From an uncultured Collinsella sp. (GTDB lineage Bacteria; Actinomycetota; Coriobacteriia; Coriobacteriales; Coriobacteriaceae), in assembly GCA_958405195.1 (NCBI GenBank), contig CATYDM010000022.1:1-29089 (forward strand): a DNA stretch of 29,089 bases, in the 5' to 3' direction. Shown one piece after another: positions 5,821 through 12,689 of this stretch. The notes under the pieces are model-generated. The model did not search any database, had not been told where the DNA came from, and was given only the letters and a program-made list of their open reading frames with translations. Made by a program: the position numbers and the translations under genes. Position 1 is the first letter of the stretch, and each line of letters begins with the position of its first letter.

Positions 5821-8190
5821 CTACAGGTCCAGCGCCTTCTTCGCGGCGTCGACGGGATCGCCATCCATGTAGAACACCGGGCTCAGTCCCGAAATAATCT
5901 CAGACGAAACACTCTGCAGGCCCGCGATGGCACTCAGCGGCAAAATCACGCGCTTGGCGCCGGCGTTTTTGGCCACGCGCATAATGTCCTCAAGCCCACG
6001 GATCTCGTCCATAGAGCCCGACATGCGCAAGATGCCCGGAATCGCCAGCGCGGGCATCACCGGGCGGTTGCACGCCGCGGAGCACAGGCCCACAAACTCG
6101 GCGAGCGAAACTTCCTCGGACAGGCCCTTGCTCTGCAGGTCGTTGTAGAACAGCAGGTAATCCTTGGAGCCAATGTGCATGCCCGGCGCCACGCGGTTCG
6201 CCAGGTTCACAAAGTTGTCGAACGCGGCTTCCAGCGTATCGCGCACCGGCTTGTTAAAGGCCACGCCCTCGTGCTTAAACTTGCACTCGCCGGCAACGAC
6301 CTTATTCTCCAGCTTGTACACGGCGACCTCGCCGCCCTGCGACCTGCCCACGCCAAACACGTGGCCGGACAGCAGCGGCCCGTCGGGAATCAGCGTGTCC
6401 TCGCTCTGCTCGGGCACGCGCACCACGTGCACGTCCTGCGGGTTGTCGGCATCCATATAGCCCAGGTTAACGTCGATAAACTCAACGCCCGCCATAATCT
6501 TGAGCTGCTCCTTTACGCGGCGACGGCCCTCGATGGCGTAGTCCAGCAGCCAGCGCGCATCGTCCTTGTCCATGGCCTCGTCGGGGAACAGCAGCTTTGC
6601 AAGGCCGCTAAAGGTCTTGCGCACGGCGATCTCGTCACGCTTGTTAAAGTCGCTGTTAAAGCGGAAGTAACGGTCGATATGGTGCGTAAAGTCCTTGCAG
6701 CGCATCTCCTTGCAAAACTCCGACAGGCAATCGGTGATCAGGCCATAATGCCCGGTCAGCAGGCTCGAGCGCATCTTGGGAATCTCCCAGCCCGGCAGGT
6801 AATAGTGGATACGGTCAAAGAAGGCCGAATCGTTGTTAAACTCCGGCGGGAACGGATCAAACAGGTGCGTGGTCTTAAGGACATTTTGCACGGTGTCGTT
6901 GATGTTGCCCTCAAAGACCATGGAGGCGTCGGCGTTAATCTGGTCGCGGCCGCGCGCGTAGCTGCCGCTCGCCATGTAGTCCTTCATGATCTGCACGGCG
7001 TTGGTGTCCTTAAAGCGCATGCCGGCGACCTCGTCGAACGTCACGCAGTCCCAGTGGCCCACCAAGCCCACGCGGTCGGCGCGCATGGAGTTCATGCGGC
7101 CGAACAGGTTGGCCGTGGTGGTCTGGCCGCCCGAAAGCAAGATGGCGTAGGGCGAAACCTCTTTGTAGATATGGCTCTTGCCGGTGCCGCGGGGACCCAG
7201 CTCGCACAGGTTGTAGTTGCGCTCGATGAGCGGCACCATACGCTCGATAAAGTGCAGGCGCTCTTTCTCGGAAAGCTCGCTGGGTTCGTAGCCAGCCGAG
7301 CGCAGCAGCATGTTGAGCCATTCGTCGCGCGTAAAGTACTGGCGCTCGTCGACCATGGCATCCAGGTCCAGGTTGGGCATCTGGATGGGCGTGAGCGACG
7401 CCACGCTAAACGGAGAGTCCTCGGGTCCGCGCTTTTTGCGCTTGGCCTTGGAGCGGCGCGGCGCATCGTCGCCAAAGACCTCCATGCCAAACTCGTCTTC
7501 CTCATCCACGGGATGACGGTACTCGATGCTCATAATGCACCAAATGCCACCCTGCAGAATCTTGGAATAGTCGCGCACGTACTCAGCAGGCATCACAAAC
7601 GGCTCGATAGTCAGATTGGCAAACGATGCAACGTAGATGTCTTTGTACTCGTCGAGCTTGGCCGTCACCTTATCGATGATGGTAAAACGACCCAGCTCGC
7701 GAATCTTGGACTTAATGCGCTCGGACTCATCGGGACGCACGTAGTTATCGGTGAGGATCCTGCGGATGCGCTCCAAACCCTCTGCCACGGCATCCTCGTC
7801 ATCAGTTGAGCAGTACATGCCCAGCAGATACTCCAGTACAAAGGTGGGCACGTTGGCGCCGCGCTTCATAAGGGCCGTCAGGTCCTTGCGCACGATCTTG
7901 CCAGCAAAGTGCTCGAGCAGCTTGCCGTCCAGGCCATCCATGTCGTAGCCGTCGTCCTCGGGGGCCTCGGCCGCAGCCCGGTCATAGCCATCGGTCGAGG
8001 ATTCGTCCTCGGCGGGCACCGCAGCCCCCACGGGCGCGGCAGCAATCACCGGCTCCGGGGCAGGCGCAGCAGCCTCAGCCGCCGGGGCCTCCACAGGCGC
8101 CGCAGCCTCCACAACCGCCGCAGCATCCACTGGCACGCTCACACCAATCGAGGGAACTTCCCACAGATCGTCGTCATGGCTATCAAACAT
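5821..8190 (-). CDS. brxL: BREX type 1 protein BrxL (AAA+ ATPase, Lon-related)
   Basis: A 789-aa BrxL. Residues from about 85 carry the BrxL N-terminal DNA-binding region. The AAA+ core has Walker A GPRGTGKS (332-339) and Walker B VTFDEVAG (383-390). The C-terminal part resembles the Lon protease fold (AIPGILRMSGSMDEI, then GAKRVILPLS), but the Lon Ser-Lys dyad is not obvious; the place of the GPSAG motif reads GLSEEVSLA. BrxL forms ring ATPases on DNA and is needed for phage exclusion. Residues about 22-80 are an Ala/Pro/Glu-rich tail, probably disordered and unusual for the family. I chose the ATG at 8190 over the GTG at 8199 because AGGAG lies 8 nt before it; that site overlaps the pglZ stop codon, so the two are likely coupled. 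Confidence 0.96.
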   Translation of the reverse strand: MFDSHDDDLWEVPSIGVSVPVDAAAVVEAAAPVEAPAAEAAAPAPEPVIAAAPVGAAVPAEDESSTDGYDRAAAEAPEDDGYDMDGLDGKLLEHFAGKIVRKDLTALMKRGANVPTFVLEYLLGMYCSTDDEDAVAEGLERIRRILTDNYVRPDESERIKSKIRELGRFTIIDKVTAKLDEYKDIYVASFANLTIEPFVMPAEYVRDYSKILQGGIWCIMSIEYRHPVDEEDEFGMEVFGDDAPRRSKAKRKKRGPEDSPFSVASLTPIQMPNLDLDAMVDERQYFTRDEWLNMLLRSAGYEPSELSEKERLHFIERMVPLIERNYNLCELGPRGTGKSHIYKEVSPYAILLSGGQTTTANLFGRMNSMRADRVGLVGHWDCVTFDEVAGMRFKDTNAVQIMKDYMASGSYARGRDQINADASMVFEGNINDTVQNVLKTTHLFDPFPPEFNNDSAFFDRIHYYLPGWEIPKMRSSLLTGHYGLITDCLSEFCKEMRCKDFTHHIDRYFRFNSDFNKRDEIAVRKTFSGLAKLLFPDEAMDKDDARWLLDYAIEGRRRVKEQLKIMAGVEFIDVNLGYMDADNPQDVHVVRVPEQSEDTLIPDGPLLSGHVFGVGRSQGGEVAVYKLENKVVAGECKFKHEGVAFNKPVRDTLEAAFDNFVNLANRVAPGMHIGSKDYLLFYNDLQSKGLSEEVSLAEFVGLCSAACNRPVMPALAIPGILRMSGSMDEIRGLEDIMRVAKNAGAKRVILPLSAIAGLQSVSSEIISGLSPVFYMDGDPVDAAKKALDL

Positions 8191-8201
8191 AGGGCACACT
8201 C

Positions 8202-10910
8202 CTAAAAACCAAAGTCAGCAACAGGGGCAAACGAAACGGCAATGGTATACGTCTCGCGCCAAACGATCTTGCCCGTCTCACGCTCGCGGCAGACCAGATA
8301 GTACGGACCCTTTGCCGAGAATCCATCCGCCGCGCGCAGCGCAAACTTGGCATGCACTACGCGCTCCTGCGAATTAACAGAAGCCTTGTTAGCATGCGTC
8401 TTGACCGTATCGCTCACCTCGTTGCCGCTTGCATCGGTAAACACCAGCTCGTATTCGCACGGCAAGACCTTGCCTTGGGCTGGTTCTTCCTGGATCAAGT
8501 TGAGTGAGAAGAGCGAGTTGGTCACCCGGCGCCCCTCACTTAGCACGCGCAACGTCGCCGCGCGCGTGTCGACAAAGTCCTTGGAACCCGAGCGCGCACG
8601 CCAAAAACCGATAACGGGCACGCAAAGCTCCTGCAGGCTCATGCCGCCGTGGACGTAGTTGTTAGTACCACCGGGACGCTTGAAGTGCACGTTCTCACGC
8701 GGGGCAAACCCCTCAAAGCCGGCACCCAAACGTCCCATGTCAACATTAACAAACACCCCGCGTGCCTCGTCCGAAAGCTTGTCCACGGCCTCGTTGGGCA
8801 CCACCAGATGACGCTTGCCGTGCATGACGGGAGCGTCAAGGAAGGGAAGATCTGGCTTGCCGAGCATCTGACACTCGCTGAGCTCCCGGCGCGTGTAGAT
8901 AAAGCCGTGATCCGCCGTTATAACAACACGCGCGCCCGGGGCGTCGGTGCACACGCGGCGCGCCAACGTGGCAAGCTCCTCTACGGTGTCCGTACAGGCA
9001 TCGAAGACGTCATCCTGCGTAGCGGCCTTCTCGCCCGTGGCATCAATCTTGTTGTGATAGAGGTAGACAAGTCTTGAGTCCTTGAGCATCGCCTTGCGCT
9101 CGGTTCCCGCCATGTTGAGGTATGCGCTCGAGCGCAAAGCGCGGGCTGTAGGTTCAACGTGGGCAAGCACGGCCTCGCGCTGCGGAGTCGTCGCAGTGGG
9201 CATGTCGTCAGCCAACACAAACGCGCCATCCTCTGCAAGCTCAAGCGCCTGATGCGGCAGCAGCGCGGGCATGCCCACCTCTGTAATGGAGGGAAAGACC
9301 GCCTGCATGCTAGAAACCTTGACGTTGCCGCCGCGCTCGCGCTCGAGCAGCGCCGCGACGTCGCAGGCCACCTCATAGCGCAGCGCGTCGCTCACGATAA
9401 CGACCGTCGTTTTAGCAGAGCCCACAAAGGTGGGCAGCACATGCCAGTAGAACTCATCCTGCCGTTCGGGACCCTCGATGTAGCCGCAATCGGCCCACTC
9501 CCCTTGCGCAGCGGATGTCCAGCAGGCATTGGCATCCGCCAAGAACCAGTTGCTGTAGAGATTCTCCGCCCAGTCCGCCACAGCGCGGGTGGGCTCCTCG
9601 AGCACATCGCACTCGACGGAGCGCGCCCGCAGATACGCGGTGCACATATGACGATAGGCGGCATCCATGGCATACCAATCGGACGTGTAGGCATCCCACA
9701 CCTGCTGGGGCTGCGCCAGATGGAACCCGCCCGCGTGCGCCTGCCTAAACGCACACATATCGGCCACAGCGGCAAGCAGGTCAAAGTAGCTCTCGACACG
9801 ACGGTACCAGCTTAGGTCGCAACGGCGCGCAGCAAAGGCACGCGCATCCTCAACACGGTCTGCACCTTGCGCAAACGAGCAGAACAGCTGCGAGAGCACA
9901 GCCTCATTGACGCACGGAAACACATCAAGCGAGGTCAGCACATCGATCGGCAAGGTCTCGAACCGTGCAAAGAGTCCGCGGGCGTCCTCAACCAAACGGC
10001 AAATCTCAAATAGGTCCTCGCTCGATGCCTGGGTATCGGCGGCCTGGTCCCACGTACGCACCGCCTCAAGGCAATAGGGCCCATAGGCGGGAGCCACATG
10101 GCTCTCAAGCCCCTTGAGCGCTCCCTCGGGAAGCGCGGTGGATGCCGCCGTAAGAAGCACATGGGATGCAAGCATAAGCAATGAGTCACGCTCGTAAAGC
10201 GGCCCATCAAACCCATAGCAACGCACGATGAAGGCAGAGAGCACATCACGCACGCAGTACTTGTCCACCAACTCGGCCAGCGCCTCGGGACCCTCGTGCA
10301 GCAGCATGGTCATACAGCCACGCAGCACAAACGCGGGGCGCGCGTCACCAGGCTCTTTACCGCCAAAAATCACCGTAAGGATGCCGAGTTCGATATCGGA
10401 TGCGCCCGAGGCATGCGGAACACACGCGGCAAACTTAGCGCAGCGGGTCTTGGCATCAAAGAACGTCTTGTGCTCGCGCAGGCTCTCGCGCACGGCGTCG
10501 ATATTCTCGATGCCCAGCTGATCGGCCAAAAGCGAAAGATAGTCAGCCTGGAACTGATCGGCATACAGCTCAACATCGGCAAGCCAATCACCTTCAAGCC
10601 TGCCGCGCGGGCAACGGCGATACAGCAAGATATCGCTCGCAAGGTCATCGCGGTTGATGAGCTTCTTGACGGCAAACATACGGCCCTCGCAGGCCTCAAC
10701 AAAGCGCACCGGGCGCTCAAAGTCACCGTGAGCGGGCATAACGCCAGCATCGGCCCCCGCGCCGTCGAAACCCTCGGCAGCCAATCGCTCAAACTCAGGA
10801 GCAAACTCGCCGTCCGCATCGTGCCAAACCACAACACGGCGCGGCGCGCATGAGGACAACGGCTGCAAAAATCGCAGCTTGAGCTGTTCTTCTACATCGA
10901 TCTTGGGCAT
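8202..10910 (-). CDS. pglZ: BREX type 1 alkaline-phosphatase-like protein PglZ (type A)
   Basis: A 902-aa PglZ. The alkaline-phosphatase-superfamily motifs are in order: IVSDALRYE at 505-513 (the metal-binding Asp of the family), PSITEVGMPAL at 540-550, YLYHNKIDATGEK at 616-628, and ITADHGFIYTRR at 664-675 (Asp-His metal site). The N-terminal VVVWHDADGEF is also typical of type 1 PglZ. PglZ is a core BREX protein required for both host methylation and phage exclusion; its substrate is unknown, with phosphodiester cleavage proposed. The start has AAGGAT 4 nt upstream, and it follows the pglX C-terminal gene by 23 nt in the same operon. The length is normal and no defect is visible. Confidence 0.97.
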   Translation of the reverse strand: MPKIDVEEQLKLRFLQPLSSCAPRRVVVWHDADGEFAPEFERLAAEGFDGAGADAGVMPAHGDFERPVRFVEACEGRMFAVKKLINRDDLASDILLYRRCPRGRLEGDWLADVELYADQFQADYLSLLADQLGIENIDAVRESLREHKTFFDAKTRCAKFAACVPHASGASDIELGILTVIFGGKEPGDARPAFVLRGCMTMLLHEGPEALAELVDKYCVRDVLSAFIVRCYGFDGPLYERDSLLMLASHVLLTAASTALPEGALKGLESHVAPAYGPYCLEAVRTWDQAADTQASSEDLFEICRLVEDARGLFARFETLPIDVLTSLDVFPCVNEAVLSQLFCSFAQGADRVEDARAFAARRCDLSWYRRVESYFDLLAAVADMCAFRQAHAGGFHLAQPQQVWDAYTSDWYAMDAAYRHMCTAYLRARSVECDVLEEPTRAVADWAENLYSNWFLADANACWTSAAQGEWADCGYIEGPERQDEFYWHVLPTFVGSAKTTVVIVSDALRYEVACDVAALLERERGGNVKVSSMQAVFPSITEVGMPALLPHQALELAEDGAFVLADDMPTATTPQREAVLAHVEPTARALRSSAYLNMAGTERKAMLKDSRLVYLYHNKIDATGEKAATQDDVFDACTDTVEELATLARRVCTDAPGARVVITADHGFIYTRRELSECQMLGKPDLPFLDAPVMHGKRHLVVPNEAVDKLSDEARGVFVNVDMGRLGAGFEGFAPRENVHFKRPGGTNNYVHGGMSLQELCVPVIGFWRARSGSKDFVDTRAATLRVLSEGRRVTNSLFSLNLIQEEPAQGKVLPCEYELVFTDASGNEVSDTVKTHANKASVNSQERVVHAKFALRAADGFSAKGPYYLVCRERETGKIVWRETYTIAVSFAPVADFGF

Positions 10911-10933
10911 GAATATCCTTACCGTATCTGCAG

Positions 10934-11902
10934 TTACTTAATCTTCGCCAGCACATCCTGAAACTTGGCGTAGTTGACCTTGACGCCGTCATCCAGGTCG
11001 ACCTTAATCATCTGGTCTGCCAAGTGGTGCAGTTTCTCCTCGTAGGCAATGGTCTCTTTGAGCTGGTCGTTGAGCTTTTTGATGCGCTTATCCAAGCGCA
11101 CGCGCTCGCCGCGCTCGGCACTGACAAGGGCATCGTTGGCATACCCGATCTGGGCACGGTAGCGCTCCTGCTGCTCATGCACATAGTCGGTGCGGATGCG
11201 AGCCAACAGGTCAGGCTGGTAGCGATGCATGTAAACAAGGCACTTAAAGCCGTTCTTCTTGCCGCTGTCGAACAGCCAGTAAATGGGGCGCTTCTTATAG
11301 GTCTGGCAGTGGTCCTTAAAGAAGTCCTTCAAAAAGTAGGTGCGGATTACCTCGCGCGAGGTACCCTTGCCGCCGAGTGCCTCGGCAATAAAGGCCAGGT
11401 TCTGCTCAAGCGTCTCCTCGCCATACACGGTGCGCACAAAGTCGATAAAGTAGCGCACGATGTCGTCGTCAAAGTACTCGTCATCGGTAATGGGCAGCAC
11501 GTTATCGCTATCGGGCATAAAGGTCACATGATCAGAGTTGGGCATCTTGGCCAGATAGTCATCGACTGTGGCGCCCTGATCGGCCAGGACCAGCCCGTCC
11601 ACATCCAGCGAATAGCGGCCAAACATGCAGCCCACGGCATAGCTTATGAGCGAGGTAATCTCGTCGCGCTTAGTGCGCACGTATTTGTTGCCCTTATAGC
11701 TCTCGGGGATTTCGTCGGCGGTATCGAAGATGCGCGCCACCGAAACGTACTTATCCTCGACCTCGATGGACACCTCACCCTCCATGTTGTAGATCTTGGC
11801 AAAGATTCGGTTGAGCTCCTCCTCGTTAGCGCGGAGCTGCTCGAACCGCTCGTTGACTTCGGCATAGCGGGCCTCGTATTTTTCTTGAAGTAAAGTGGCC
11901 AT
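10934..11902 (-). CDS. pglX: C-terminal part of BREX methyltransferase PglX, encoded as a separate gene
   Basis: A 322-aa protein matching the C-terminal domain of full-length BREX-1 PglX: coiled-coil start ERFEQLRANEEELNRIF, then SYAVGCMFGRYSLDVDG, YFIDFVRTVYGEETLEQN, SREVIRTYFLKDFFKDH, KKRPIYWLFDSGKKNG and a final LDDGVKVNYAKFQDVLAKIK. In ordinary PglX this follows the SWDF..HPL segment directly; here that segment ends the separate 836-aa gene upstream. The ATG has an AAAGGGCGG ribosome binding site 6 nt away, and the reading frame is intact and GC-rich, so a functional second subunit is more likely than a decayed fragment. This region of PglX is thought to help bind DNA and partner proteins. 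Together the two pieces make 1158 aa, about the normal PglX length. Confidence 0.9.
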   Translation of the reverse strand: MATLLQEKYEARYAEVNERFEQLRANEEELNRIFAKIYNMEGEVSIEVEDKYVSVARIFDTADEIPESYKGNKYVRTKRDEITSLISYAVGCMFGRYSLDVDGLVLADQGATVDDYLAKMPNSDHVTFMPDSDNVLPITDDEYFDDDIVRYFIDFVRTVYGEETLEQNLAFIAEALGGKGTSREVIRTYFLKDFFKDHCQTYKKRPIYWLFDSGKKNGFKCLVYMHRYQPDLLARIRTDYVHEQQERYRAQIGYANDALVSAERGERVRLDKRIKKLNDQLKETIAYEEKLHHLADQMIKVDLDDGVKVNYAKFQDVLAKIK

Positions 11903-11933
11903 GACAGACCGCCCTTTCTTTGTTGAAAAGTGC

Positions 11934-11973
11934 GGCTATGCAAATTTAAAATTTGCACTAGCCAGCTAAACAA
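11934..11973 (-). promoter_or_regulatory. AT-rich palindrome with possible internal promoter before the PglX C-terminal gene
   Basis: Positions 11934-11963 form a near-perfect palindrome: GGCTA and TGCAAATTT arms mirrored around one central base, with one unpaired base. On the minus strand TTGTTT (11973-11968), a 17-nt spacer and TTTAAA (11950-11945) could be a weak promoter whose -10 box lies inside the palindrome. It could be an operator, a weak terminator for the HEPN gene, or a recombination site left by the insertion. There is no T-run. Confidence 0.45.
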
Positions 11974-12023
11974 TTAACAGATTTAAATTCTTTACGGATT
12001 AAAGCGCGTCGTTTATTAATTCC

Positions 12024-12680
12024 CTAGTGTTTGTTGCTCTTTCTATGAATGAGCTTTTCAAATTCGCCTCTGCCAGCGTCCTTAAAATAAAAACGAGCGT
12101 CAATATCAATCGCCTTTATCCAGTCGGTAAACGCCTTTTGAGGCAGAAGCATCATGGCAGTCGTTTTTCCACTTGAACCACCAGCTTTATCCTCGAGAAG
12201 CATCATTCCATTAGGGAAGTAATACGTACACCCATGTGCAAGTGAATTGCGGATATGAGTTAGTAAAGTCATTCCTTTACCTGAGTCTTTAGGTTCGGGA
12301 CCCTTGCGACCAGAGATTGTATAAGGTTGAATACAGAGGACCCTCGGACTAACGATATCAATCGGAGCTTCAATCTCTTGTTTAACTCCATCAGCCGACT
12401 TTTGATTTACAGTTGTTTTAAATCCATATTCCTCAATCACATCTCCAAGATTATCAGCCATAAGTAATTCACGCTTCCCGGAAGGCACCCCTTCATACTC
12501 AAGAAGAGTATCGAATGGCAATTGTTTCAATCCATAATCAGAGGCGGTTCTTCTTTGAGAAGCAGAGTTAGCTACAGATTTAGTCACAAAGAAATCCCAA
12601 ATAGAAGAAATCTCATCCGGAGTCCAATAGCTAGATTCATGCAGAGACATATGAAATGAAGATATACAGGCTTTGTCCAT
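12024..12680 (-). CDS. HEPN-like protein inserted between the two parts of pglX
   Basis: A 218-aa protein of AT-rich composition (about 37% GC on a hand-counted 60-nt line, against 60% or more in brxC and most of pglX). The segment LLTHIRNSLAHG (139-150) has the R-x4-H arrangement of HEPN domains and resembles the pEK499_p136-type HEPN family. Many HEPN proteins are metal-independent RNases in toxin-antitoxin and abortive-infection systems; others only bind RNA or nucleotides. The rest of the protein is not recognised. I chose ATG at 12680 over GTG at 12689 because AGGTG lies 6 nt before it and overlaps the TAG stop of the PglX N-terminal gene, which makes translation coupled. Its function here is unknown: it could be a guard toxin, a partner of PglX or a passenger. 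No cognate antitoxin gene is adjacent unless BREX itself plays that role. Confidence 0.75.
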   Translation of the reverse strand: MDKACISSFHMSLHESSYWTPDEISSIWDFFVTKSVANSASQRRTASDYGLKQLPFDTLLEYEGVPSGKRELLMADNLGDVIEEYGFKTTVNQKSADGVKQEIEAPIDIVSPRVLCIQPYTISGRKGPEPKDSGKGMTLLTHIRNSLAHGCTYYFPNGMMLLEDKAGGSSGKTTAMMLLPQKAFTDWIKAIDIDARFYFKDAGRGEFEKLIHRKSNKH

Positions 12681-12689
12681 AACCAGCAC

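Noticed and set aside
6175..7809. Open frame of 544 codons on the plus strand inside brxL
   Set aside because: His/Val/Ala-rich shadow frame; brxL on the other strand shows Walker motifs and clear homology.
10934..12680. The pglX C-terminal gene and HEPN gene as pseudogene debris
   Set aside because: All frames are uninterrupted, each has a good ribosome binding site, and the C-terminal part reaches its normal end.
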